From Gammaproteobacteria bacterium (GTDB lineage: Bacteria; Pseudomonadota; Gammaproteobacteria; Steroidobacterales; Steroidobacteraceae), in NCBI GenBank assembly GCA_030039615.1, contig JASHVF010000021.1, positions 1-14,015 of the forward strand: a stretch of DNA of 14,015 nt, read 5' to 3'. Both the position numbers and the translations under genes were made by a program. The notes below the pieces were generated by a model. It was not told where the DNA came from and searched no databases. It worked only from the letters and a program-made list of their open reading frames with translations. Below, piece by piece: positions 7,477 to 14,015 of this stretch; the stretch's first letter is position 1; the number at the start of each line of letters is the position of its first letter.

Positions 7477-8739
7477 CTACTGCACCCAGGTCCGCAGGCC
7501 GAGCCCGTACTCGTCGCTGCCGTTGCCGCGCTCGAAGCGGTCGAGCGCCAGGTGACGGATCAGCGGGTGCTCCTGCTCGGTTGCAATCGTGTGGGCGAGG
7601 CACCAGCCGGCCGCGGGCGTCGCCTTGAAGCCCTGGTAGCACCAGCCGCCGTTGAGGTAGAGGTCCCTGAAGGGCGTACGGCCGATGAGCGGACTGCCAT
7701 CCGGCGTCATGTCCTGGATACCCGCCCAGTGGCGCAGCAGCCGCAGCCGCGACATCGACGGGATCAGCGCGACCGCACACTCGGCGACCGTCTGCACCTT
7801 GGGGAACTGACCGCGTTGCGTGTAGGAGTTGAAGCCGTCGATGTGGCCGCCGAAAACCATGCCGCCCTTGTCGGACTGGGAGACGTAGAAGAGCTCCGCG
7901 CCGAAGGAAATCACACAGTCGAGGAAGGGCTTGATGGGCTCGGTCACAAAGGCCTGCAGCAGGTGGCTCTCGACCGGCAGGCGCATGCCGAGCAGGCTCA
8001 TGACGTGCGAGGAGTGGCCGGCCACCGACACCGCCGTGCGGCCGGCGCCGATCCTGCCGCGGGTCGTCTCGACACCCGTGATGCGTTCGCCCGCGCGCAG
8101 GAAGCCGGTGACCTCGCAATTCTCGATGATGTCGACCCCCAGCCGGTCTGCGGCGCGCGCATAGCCCCAGGCCACGGCATCGTGGCGCGCAGTCCCGGCG
8201 CGCCGCTGCAGGAGCCCGCCGTATATCGGGAAGCGGCACTCGCGCGAATAGTCCAGGAAGGGCAGGAAGCGCTCCACGTCGGCGCGCTGCATCAGTTCGG
8301 CGTCGATGCCGTTGAGACGCATCGTATTGCCCTTGCGCGCCAGCACGTCGAGCTGCACCGGGTTATGCGCCAGCACGAGCTGGCCGCGCTGCGACAGCAT
8401 CACGTTGAAATTGAGCTCGTGCGACAGCCCTTCCCAGAGCTTGAGCGAATGCTCGAAGAACTCCGTATTGCCGGGCAGCAGGTAATTGGAGCGGACGATC
8501 GTCGTGTTGCGGCCGACGTTCCCCGAGCCGAGGTAGCCGCGCTCGAGCACGGCGACGCTGCGAATGCCGTGGCGCGCTGCCAGGTAGTAGGCGGTCGCCA
8601 GCCCGTGCCCGCCGCCGCCGACGACGACGACATCATAGGAGCCGCGCGGGCTCGCCGCCCGCCAGGCGCGCTGCCAGCGCGCCCCTGTCAGGGCACGACG
8701 CGCGAGCCCGAATGCCGAGTAGCGCGACAGGAGCTTCAC
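7477..8739 (-). CDS. soxB: Sarcosine oxidase beta subunit
   Basis: Catalytic flavin subunit of heterotetrameric sarcosine oxidase; in the known enzymes it holds non-covalent FAD, where sarcosine is oxidised, and covalent FMN, where O2 is reduced to H2O2. The 420-residue protein has the family's RYSAFGLARRAL start, FAD motif GGGGHG (41-46), GSGNVGRNTTIVRSNY (71-86) and AGTARHDAVAWG (181-192); His186 matches the histidine that binds FMN. The end of the DAO domain is visible as DMTPDGSPLIGRTP and GGWCYQGFKATPAAGWCLAH, runs that contain the usual C-terminal FAD contacts. Length is normal (about 400-420). Start is GTG at 8739: an in-frame TAA lies two codons upstream (8743-8745), and no upstream start is possible. 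There is no clear Shine-Dalgarno sequence. This is the first gene of the operon. Confidence 0.95.
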   Translation of the reverse strand: MKLLSRYSAFGLARRALTGARWQRAWRAASPRGSYDVVVVGGGGHGLATAYYLAARHGIRSVAVLERGYLGSGNVGRNTTIVRSNYLLPGNTEFFEHSLKLWEGLSHELNFNVMLSQRGQLVLAHNPVQLDVLARKGNTMRLNGIDAELMQRADVERFLPFLDYSRECRFPIYGGLLQRRAGTARHDAVAWGYARAADRLGVDIIENCEVTGFLRAGERITGVETTRGRIGAGRTAVSVAGHSSHVMSLLGMRLPVESHLLQAFVTEPIKPFLDCVISFGAELFYVSQSDKGGMVFGGHIDGFNSYTQRGQFPKVQTVAECAVALIPSMSRLRLLRHWAGIQDMTPDGSPLIGRTPFRDLYLNGGWCYQGFKATPAAGWCLAHTIATEQEHPLIRHLALDRFERGNGSDEYGLGLRTWVQ

Positions 8740-8984
8740 GTCTTATGGCCGGCTCGGACCTGTGCGGCGGGATCCGTCCATGTTATAGAGAGACACGGGA
8801 GACGACAGCCCGAAATCCTGCGGGCAGGCGCAGAAAAACTGTCGGTCAGCTTCGTACAGTCCCGCTAAGCTCCGGCGGCAGGACCCAGCAGGTTCACCGC
8901 AAGCCAGCGAACGGGTGCCGTGTGCCGAAAAGTAATGCGCCGCAACATGGGGATGACTTCGGTTCGCCGAAGTGCGCCGCGCGC
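8740..8984 (-). promoter_or_regulatory. Leader/promoter region of the sox operon, with a weak -10 candidate
   Basis: This 245-nt gap between the regulator's stop and soxB is the only place in the window for an operon promoter. Read on the minus strand, TATAAC (8787 to 8782) resembles a -10 box, but no good -35 hexamer lies 16-18 nt upstream. A short stem ACTGT/ACAGT with a 13-nt loop followed by a T run lies around 8833-8858 and could be a weak terminator for the upstream regulator. I found no match to the glycine riboswitch core and no small ORF I would support. Confidence 0.35.
8956..8973 (-). terminator. Perfect 7-bp hairpin just after the LysR gene
   Basis: The arms ACTTCGG and CCGAAGT are fully complementary around a 4-nt loop. 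On the minus strand the hairpin begins 12 nt after the stop of the LysR-type gene, where a terminator is expected. No U-tract follows, so it may instead be an mRNA-stabilising stem or a processing site. The palindrome is directly seen; the function is inferred. Confidence 0.4.
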
Positions 8985-9905
8985 TCAGCGCGCCAGGACG
9001 GGATGGGGCTGCGCGGCGAGCCAATCGACAAACGCGCGCACGGCCGGATTGCGCTCGTTGGCACGGGTGTAGACGGCGCAGTAGTTGTACTGCAGCGGCA
9101 GCCGGTGGGCGAACGGAGTGACGAGCTCGCCCGCCGCCAGCTCGGGCTCCGCGAGGATCGACTGGCCGAGCACGATGCCGCAGCCGGCGCGCGCGAAGTC
9201 GATGCCGAGACTCGAAGTGTCGGTCGTGTGCCCGCGCTCGTGGCGCGGGCGCCAGGCGACGCCTTGCTCCGCGAGCCAGGTGCTCCAGTCGGGATACGAC
9301 GAGAAGCCGACGCGCCAGGTCACGTGGATCAGGTCCTCCTCGTGGAGCGAGTCCGGGCGCGCCGGGTCGACCCGTCCGCTGCGCAGGAACTCCGGCCGGC
9401 ACATCGGCGTCACGCTGTCGCTGCGGAAGGGCACCGAGACGAACTCGGGGTACAGCTGCTCGCCGTAGGAGAGGCGCACGTCGATCCGGTTGCGCAGGAA
9501 ATTGACCGGATCCTCCTCGAGCCGCAGGTCGACGCGGATATCCGGGTGGGCCGCGAGAAACTGCGGCAGGTGGCGGTTGAGCCAGCGCACGCCCACCGAG
9601 GGCAGGACGCTGAGAATCAGCTTGGAGTGCAGCGCGCCTTCGCCGAGCCTCTCGGTCAGCTGCGCGAGCTCGTCCATCATGCCGGCGCTCACGGCCTGCA
9701 CGGCAACGCCGACGTCGGTGAGCAACAGCTGGCTGTTGCGGCGGATGAACAGCTGCCGGCCGTAGAAATCCTCGAGCTTGCCGATCTGCTGCGCCACGGC
9801 CCCCGGCGTGACATTGAGCTCGGCAGCCGCGAGCACGAAGCTCCCGGCCCGCGCGCACGCCTCGAAGGCCTTGAGGGCGTTGAGTGGCGGGAGTTTGCGC
9901 GACAC
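8985..9905 (-). CDS. LysR-family transcriptional regulator, GcvA-like
   Basis: DNA-binding regulator of 306 residues, the normal length for LysR proteins. The N-terminus (LPPLNALKAFEACARAGSF, residues 5-23) and winged helix-turn-helix (AAAELNVTPGAVAQQIGKLE, 26-45) resemble the GcvA subgroup, which includes the activator of the glycine-cleavage operon. A LysR substrate domain follows (about 90-295: LILSVLPSVGVRWL, then GCGIVLGQSILAE near the end). The start is GTG at 9905; it is the only plausible start codon before the conserved domain, and the ribosome binding site is weak. The gene is upstream of soxB in the same direction (245-nt gap) and divergent from the receptor gene (174-nt gap). Control of the sox operon is attractive because GcvA-type regulators can sense one-carbon/glycine status, but the divergent receptor gene is an equally classical LysR target. 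The ligand is unknown. Confidence 0.93.
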   Translation of the reverse strand: MSRKLPPLNALKAFEACARAGSFVLAAAELNVTPGAVAQQIGKLEDFYGRQLFIRRNSQLLLTDVGVAVQAVSAGMMDELAQLTERLGEGALHSKLILSVLPSVGVRWLNRHLPQFLAAHPDIRVDLRLEEDPVNFLRNRIDVRLSYGEQLYPEFVSVPFRSDSVTPMCRPEFLRSGRVDPARPDSLHEEDLIHVTWRVGFSSYPDWSTWLAEQGVAWRPRHERGHTTDTSSLGIDFARAGCGIVLGQSILAEPELAAGELVTPFAHRLPLQYNYCAVYTRANERNPAVRAFVDWLAAQPHPVLAR

Positions 9906-10033
9906 TTCAGGACGCCCTGCGGGGCGCGGCGCGTGCGAGTGGCTGGTGGTCCGGCACGCCGCTATGTTCGGCCAGATCGGCCAGGATGCCAAGAAAGCGG
10001 GAGATTGTCTCACTCGATATGATGTAAAGCGCC

Positions 10034-10048
10034 GCCAGCGCCGCTGGC
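10034..10048. repeat. 7-bp inverted repeat with 1-nt centre, upstream of the receptor gene
   Basis: GCCAGCG and CGCTGGC flank a single C at 10041, giving a nearly perfect palindrome 31 nt before the TTG start. With a one-base centre it is better suited to a dimeric protein site than to an RNA hairpin. Its right arm overlaps the 15-bp sequence that recurs at 12711. Confidence 0.5.
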
Positions 10049-10057
10049 CGATCGAAG
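10043..10057 (+). repeat. 15-bp sequence shared by the leaders of both plus-strand genes (copy 1)
   Basis: GCTGGCCGATCGAAG begins 37 nt before the TTG of the receptor gene. The identical sequence occurs at 12711-12725, 44 nt before the TTG of the next gene. Bases on either side differ between the copies. Confidence 0.6.
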
Positions 10058-10079
10058 AACGATTGCGGGGGGAAGTACC

Positions 10080-12674
10080 TTGAAGATCAATCCACGGGTT
10101 TCGAGCGCGGTCGCGGCGGTCCTCGGTACGCATGCCGCGGCAGTGGTCGCCGCCACTCCGGCCGCTACCGGACCGGGCGAGGCCGACACGAACGGTCTCG
10201 CCGAAATCATCGTGACGGCACAGCGCCGCGAAGAAAACATCCAGGACGTACCGATCACGATCCAGGCGCTGACCAGTGAGACGCTCAGCCAGCTGAACGT
10301 CGACACCTTCGACCAGTTCATCAAGTACCTGCCGAACGTCACGCAGGCGACCTACGGACCCGGACAGGGCGAGGTCTACATGCGCGGCCTCAGCGTGGGC
10401 GCGGTGGGCGGCGGCGGCAGTCAGGGCCAGGGGACATCCGACCAGTTTCCGGCGGTCGCAATCTATCTCGATGAGCAGTCGGGGCAGTTGCCGGGGCGCA
10501 ACCTCGATGTCTACGCAGCCGATCTCGAACGTATCGAAGTGCTCGAGGGTCCCCAGGGGACGCTGTTCGGCGGCGGCGCGCTCACCGGCGTGCTGCGCTA
10601 CATCACCAACAAGCCGAAGCTCAATACCACCGAGGCCGACGTCACCGCGGGTTACGGCACGACCGCACACGGCGACCCGAACTCCGGCCTGACCGCGGTG
10701 CTCAATGTGCCGCTGGTGACCGACCATCTGGCCGTGCGCGCCGTGATCTACAGCGACCGCCAGGGCGGCTACATTAACAACGTGCCCTCGACGTTCACGC
10801 GCGCCGGGACCGATGAAGGCTTCGCGAAGTACAACGGCGGCGTCGTTCCGGCGAACAGCCCGGTGATCAACAACTACAACCTGGTCCAGAACGCCATCAA
10901 CCCGGTCACCTACACGGGCGGACGCCTCGAGGTGCTCGAGAAGATCGACGACGACTGGAATGTGCTGCTGAGCCAGTCCTACCAGAACATGGACGCGCAG
11001 GGCGTGTTCTACCAGATGCCGTACTCGTCCGAGGGCGAGACGTTCAACAGCATCGGGGCGCCGATCGGCTCGCAGCCGTTGCCGCCGCTGTCGGTGAACC
11101 TCTTCAATCCTTCCTACGACAAGGACCGGTTCGAAAATACCGCGCTGGTCGTCAACGGCAAGCTCGGCGACCTCAAGCTCGTCTACAGCGGCGCCTACCT
11201 GACGCGCAACGTCGAGCAGGTGCAGGACTACACGAACTACGCCCGCGGCGTGTTCGGCTACTACTATCAGTGCGTCGGTTATTCGACCAACCCGGCGACC
11301 GGCAAGTGCTATTCGCCGAGCACCACCTGGCAGGAGACGGAGCACAACACGCACCAGAGTCATGAGCTGCGGCTCAGCACGCCGGATGACTGGCGGCTGC
11401 GGGCGCTGGTCGGCGCCTACTGGGAAAATTACGTCATCCTCGACCAGGCGCATTGGTCATACGTGACCGTACCCACGTGCTCGCCGACCGGGCTCAACGT
11501 GAACTGCTTCCTGCCGCTCACGCCATGGCCCGGCTCGCCGGCGTACACGCCCGTGCCCCCCACGGGGTTCTTCGACGACGTCGAGCGCGGCTACAAGCAG
11601 CTGGCCGAGTTTGCCTCGGTGGACTTCGACGTCATCCCCAAGGTGCTCACCATCACGGGTGGAATCCGTCACTTCAGGTACAACGGCGACGAGACCGGGG
11701 GTGACGTCGGCAGCTTCTACTGCAAACAGTTCACGCCGACGACCTACTTCGGGTTCTGCCAGAATCCGTACGGCACGAACTTCGCGCTGCGCTCAACCGA
11801 GGTGACCAACACCGGCAGCAGGGGGCGAGCGGACGTCAGCTGGCACGTGCTGCCGGATTTCCTCCTGTACTACACCTGGTCGCAGGGCTTCCGGGCCGGC
11901 ATGTTCAATCGCTCGACCTCCTGTCACCTGCCCGGGCCCGACGGCGTCGATCAGTTCTGCGTTCCGGCGACGACCGTGCCGGACACGGTCACCAACAACG
12001 AGGTGGGCTGGAAGAGCGAGTGGCTGAACCACCGGCTGCAGTTCAATGGCGCGATCTATCAGGAGAACTGGTCGAATGCGCAGACCCAGTTCTTCGATCC
12101 GCAGGCCGGTCTCGGAAATCTGGACTTCGGTATCAACGGGCCGAGCTACCGCGTGCGCGGAGTCGAGACGTTCCTGGTGACGCGCGTGACGCAGGGCCTC
12201 ACCCTGCAGGGGGCGGCGTCCTGGAACAGCAGCACGCAGACCAACTCGCCGTTCCTCATCGACAACAATCCACAGAGCGTCAACTACGGCAAGCCCATCA
12301 CCTCCATCCCGAATCCGTTCGGACCCGAGGGAAGCCCCACGGCCTACTCGCCGCCGTTCAGCGCCAATGCGCGGGCACGCTACGAGTGGGTCCTCGGCGA
12401 CTACGGCGCGTTCGTCCAGGCGGGCGGAGTGCACCAGGCACATATGGTGTCGACGACCGGCAACGTTCCGGCCTACAACATGCCGGGATTCACGACCTAT
12501 GACGCCGCGGTGGGTATCGGCAAGGGACCCTGGCAGGTGCAGCTCTACGGCCAGAACCTCACCGACGTGAACACCAGTCTTTCGACCGGCAGCGCCCAGT
12601 TCGTCGTGACGGAGGTTCCGCTGCGCCCACGGGTCATCGGCGTGCGATTCAGCTACGGGTACTCAGGGGAGTAG
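10080..12674 (+). CDS. TonB-dependent outer-membrane receptor
   Basis: Energy-coupled outer-membrane transporter of 864 residues. The N-terminus has Lys2/Arg6 and a hydrophobic Ala/Val stretch (8-24), consistent with a signal peptide cut near residue 25. The TonB-box region EIIVTAQRRE is at 42-51, the plug domain at about 53-180 (DVPITIQALT; MRGLSVG; ERIEVLEGPQGTLFGGGAL and ITNKP), and the beta-barrel covers the rest. Start is TTG at 10080 with GGGGGA about 6 nt upstream; an in-frame TGA at 10020 and no ATG between support it. Eight cysteines form four close pairs (398/410, 467/476, 548/560, 615/627), all in the barrel half. The C-terminus ends RFSYGYSGE: the usual terminal aromatic residue is absent, with Tyr861 three residues inside. 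No substrate can be named; the sequence style is that of the large carbohydrate/other-substrate receptor families, not a recognised siderophore or B12 receptor. Confidence 0.95.
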   Translation: MKINPRVSSAVAAVLGTHAAAVVAATPAATGPGEADTNGLAEIIVTAQRREENIQDVPITIQALTSETLSQLNVDTFDQFIKYLPNVTQATYGPGQGEVYMRGLSVGAVGGGGSQGQGTSDQFPAVAIYLDEQSGQLPGRNLDVYAADLERIEVLEGPQGTLFGGGALTGVLRYITNKPKLNTTEADVTAGYGTTAHGDPNSGLTAVLNVPLVTDHLAVRAVIYSDRQGGYINNVPSTFTRAGTDEGFAKYNGGVVPANSPVINNYNLVQNAINPVTYTGGRLEVLEKIDDDWNVLLSQSYQNMDAQGVFYQMPYSSEGETFNSIGAPIGSQPLPPLSVNLFNPSYDKDRFENTALVVNGKLGDLKLVYSGAYLTRNVEQVQDYTNYARGVFGYYYQCVGYSTNPATGKCYSPSTTWQETEHNTHQSHELRLSTPDDWRLRALVGAYWENYVILDQAHWSYVTVPTCSPTGLNVNCFLPLTPWPGSPAYTPVPPTGFFDDVERGYKQLAEFASVDFDVIPKVLTITGGIRHFRYNGDETGGDVGSFYCKQFTPTTYFGFCQNPYGTNFALRSTEVTNTGSRGRADVSWHVLPDFLLYYTWSQGFRAGMFNRSTSCHLPGPDGVDQFCVPATTVPDTVTNNEVGWKSEWLNHRLQFNGAIYQENWSNAQTQFFDPQAGLGNLDFGINGPSYRVRGVETFLVTRVTQGLTLQGAASWNSSTQTNSPFLIDNNPQSVNYGKPITSIPNPFGPEGSPTAYSPPFSANARARYEWVLGDYGAFVQAGGVHQAHMVSTTGNVPAYNMPGFTTYDAAVGIGKGPWQVQLYGQNLTDVNTSLSTGSAQFVVTEVPLRPRVIGVRFSYGYSGE

Positions 12675-12709
12675 CGCAGCCGCTGCGGCCGGTAATTCGG
12701 TAGAATGAC

Positions 12710-12732
12710 GGCTGGCCGATCGAAGGCCAGCC
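12710..12732 (+). repeat. Perfect 8-bp stem-loop between the receptor and TPR genes
   Basis: GGCTGGCC and GGCCAGCC pair exactly around the 7-nt loop GATCGAA. It lies 36 nt after the receptor's stop and 23 nt before the probable TTG of the next gene. No T run follows, so it is not a classic intrinsic terminator; an attenuating or stabilising stem, or a protein site, are alternatives. The left arm and loop belong to the shared 15-bp sequence. Confidence 0.55.
12711..12725 (+). repeat. 15-bp sequence shared by the leaders of both plus-strand genes (copy 2)
   Basis: GCTGGCCGATCGAAG is identical to 10043-10057. Here it forms the left arm and loop of the 8-bp hairpin, whereas in copy 1 its beginning forms the right arm of a different dyad. 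Confidence 0.6.
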
Positions 12733-12754
12733 GCGCCGCTGCGCCCATTCGACT

Positions 12755-14015
12755 TTGGACGCTACCACTCACTCCCCGCCGCCCGCGCACATCGAGACGG
12801 AGATCCGCGGCATCCGCGAACTGCTCGAACGTCGCGAGTTCGACGCGGCGCTCGCGGCCGGTGAGACGCTCCTTGCGAAGGCGCCCGGCAATCGCGACGC
12901 GCTGTACGCCGTCGCGGTCGCGCAGCGTTACCTGCAGCGCATCCCCGCTGCGCTCGAGACGCTCGCGAGGCTGGAACGGGTCCACCCCGAGTACCCCCGG
13001 CTCTTCCAGGAGCGCGGCCACTGCTACGTCGCACAGCGGGCGGCCCCGCCGGCGATCGCGGCCTTCGAGCGCGCGGTCACGTTGAACTGGGCGCTGCCGG
13101 CAAGCTGGCACGCGCTGACCGTGCTGTATCGCATGGCGGGCCGGGCGTCGGAAGCCGAGAACGCCGCCGCGAATGCCGCAAGATTGGGCAGTCTGCCGCT
13201 CGAGATCGTCACGGCGCACAGCATGTTCGCCGATGGCGAGATTGCCGCGGCCGAAGATCTGGTGCGCGGTTATCTGCTGCGCCACGGCGAGGACGTCGAA
13301 GCGATGCGGCTGCTGGCACTGATCGGCGTGAAGCTCGACGTGCTCGACGACGCCGAGCTGCTGCTCGATAACGTGCTGGCGCGGGCGCCGGACTACCACG
13401 CCGCGCGCTACGATTACGCCACGGTGCTGGTGAAGCGCCACAAGCACCGGCAGGCGCTCGAACAGATGCAGCTGCTGCTGCGCGCCGAACCGGAGAGCCG
13501 CGCCTATCGCACCACCTTCGCGACCGTGTGCGCCGGTCTCGGCGATTACGACCGCGCGCTGCCGCTATACCGCGAGCTTCTCGCATTGCCGCCCGTCGAC
13601 CCCGAGCTCCATCTCGCCATCGGGCATGCGCTCAAGACACAGGGCAGGACCGCCGAGGCCGTCGCGGCCTATCATGCCGCCGCCGCCGCGAGGCCGGCCT
13701 ACGGGGATGCCTACTGGAGCCTCGCCAACCTCAAGACCTACCGCTTCAGCGACGCGGAGCTGAGGCGCATGGTTGCCGAGGAAGCAAACCCGGCCACGCC
13801 GTTCGTCGATCGCTTCCACCTGTGCTTCGCGCTCGGCAAGGCACTCGAGGATAGCGCACAGTATCGGGAATCGTTCGAATACTACGAACGCGGCAACGCG
13901 CTCAAGAAGACCGAGTGCCGCTATCGGCCCGGCATCACCGAGCGCAATACGCGCCTGCAGAAGGCCACCTGCACGAGCGAGTTCTTTGCCGCGCGAGCGG
14001 GCTACGGCTGCGACA
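12755..14015 (+). CDS. TPR protein, probable N-terminal part of a TPR-sulfotransferase, 3' end cut by window edge
   Basis: An open frame of 420 codons runs to the right edge. The visible part is an alpha-helical repeat protein: TPR-like units at about residues 15-145 (for example EFDAALAAGETLLAKAPGN and PPAIAAFERAVTLN) and 195-320 (YDRALPLYRELLALPP; GRTAEAVAAYHAAAAARP). It ends in segments that, as I recall the family, join TPRs to a sulfotransferase domain: YWSLANLKTYRFSDAELRRM (from 320), LCFALGKALED (from 356), and YYERGNALKK, then a Cys/aromatic-rich stretch. In such proteins the PAPS-binding loop comes next, and it is beyond the edge, so catalytic activity cannot be checked. Start TTG at 12755 is the first usable codon after an in-frame TAG (12701), but it has no good ribosome binding site and a later start is possible. 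No signal peptide is seen. Gene neighbourhood suggests a link with the receptor upstream. Confidence 0.8.
   Translation, partial: MDATTHSPPPAHIETEIRGIRELLERREFDAALAAGETLLAKAPGNRDALYAVAVAQRYLQRIPAALETLARLERVHPEYPRLFQERGHCYVAQRAAPPAIAAFERAVTLNWALPASWHALTVLYRMAGRASEAENAAANAARLGSLPLEIVTAHSMFADGEIAAAEDLVRGYLLRHGEDVEAMRLLALIGVKLDVLDDAELLLDNVLARAPDYHAARYDYATVLVKRHKHRQALEQMQLLLRAEPESRAYRTTFATVCAGLGDYDRALPLYRELLALPPVDPELHLAIGHALKTQGRTAEAVAAYHAAAAARPAYGDAYWSLANLKTYRFSDAELRRMVAEEANPATPFVDRFHLCFALGKALEDSAQYRESFEYYERGNALKKTECRYRPGITERNTRLQKATCTSEFFAARAGYGCD

Larger units (their letters stand above)
9906..10079. promoter_or_regulatory. Divergent intergenic region between the LysR and TonB-dependent receptor genes
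   Basis: This 174-nt stretch must hold the start signals of both divergent genes. Visible elements: a direct repeat of TCGGCCAG (9968-9975 and 9977-9984); a small dyad GAGA-ttg-TCTC (10001-10011); TATGAT at 10018-10023, a plus-strand -10 candidate without a convincing -35; and a dyad centred on 10041. The dyads are possible regulator sites, but I cannot assign a clear LysR T-N11-A operator. Confidence 0.4.
12675..12754 (+). promoter_or_regulatory. 80-nt gap between the receptor and TPR genes
   Basis: It holds TAGAAT (12701-12706), a -10-like hexamer without a convincing -35, and the hairpin at 12710-12732. The gap is too short to decide whether the TPR gene is co-transcribed with the receptor or has its own promoter. 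Confidence 0.3.

Noticed and set aside
8740..8984. Glycine or other riboswitch upstream of soxB
   Set aside because: I could not find the conserved glycine-riboswitch core or another riboswitch signature; a covariance-model search would decide.
7552..10022. Plus-strand frames opposite soxB and the LysR gene (7552-8868, 8712-10022)
   Set aside because: No domain signal and an Arg/Ala/Glu-rich shadow composition.
9906..11453. N-terminal extension of the LysR frame through the receptor gene
   Set aside because: The LysR domain begins right after GTG 9905; the upstream part is antisense to the receptor.
12705..13085. 126-aa frame with an ATG at 12705
   Set aside because: Arg/Ser-rich shadow; the frame beginning at 12755 has clear TPR character and stays open to the edge.

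Overview
The window is very GC-rich, densely coded bacterial DNA with many GTG and TTG starts. A large TonB-dependent receptor with an 'EIIVTAQRREENIQDVP'-type N-terminus, next to a TPR protein that looks like the front of a TPR-sulfotransferase, points to a Gram-negative proteobacterium. My guess is a gammaproteobacterium of the Steroidobacter/Nevskia kind, but this is inference from gene style; the window contains no rRNA or other marker gene.

Left part (1-8739, all on the minus strand): one tightly packed operon transcribed right to left. Its order is soxB, soxD, soxA, soxG (the four subunits of heterotetrameric, tetrahydrofolate-dependent sarcosine oxidase), then an 811-residue dimethylglycine/sarcosine dehydrogenase-like flavoprotein with C-terminal folate-binding domains, then a trimethylamine methyltransferase (MttB)-family gene that runs off the left edge. 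Junctions are 2 nt apart, 1 nt apart, 8 nt overlapping, 4 nt overlapping and 10 nt apart, so the six genes are almost certainly co-transcribed and translationally coupled. Read as a pathway, they could strip methyl groups one at a time from a quaternary amine such as glycine betaine: the MttB-like protein takes the first methyl (to a corrinoid protein not seen here), the dimethylglycine dehydrogenase-like enzyme the second, and SoxBDAG the third, leaving glycine and one-carbon units on tetrahydrofolate. The substrate of the first step is inferred.

Middle (8740-10079): a 245-nt leader or promoter region upstream of soxB, a GcvA-like LysR regulator on the minus strand (8985-9905), and a 174-nt divergent intergenic region. 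The regulator lies directly upstream of the operon in the same direction and is divergent from the receptor gene, so it could control either side.

Right part (10080-14015, plus strand): a TonB-dependent outer-membrane receptor (864 aa, TTG start) with four closely spaced cysteine pairs, then an 80-nt gap with a perfect hairpin, then the TPR half of a probable TPR-sulfotransferase cut by the right edge before its catalytic domain. A 15-bp identical sequence lies shortly upstream of both plus-strand genes. No mobile element, CRISPR array, tRNA or rRNA was recognised.
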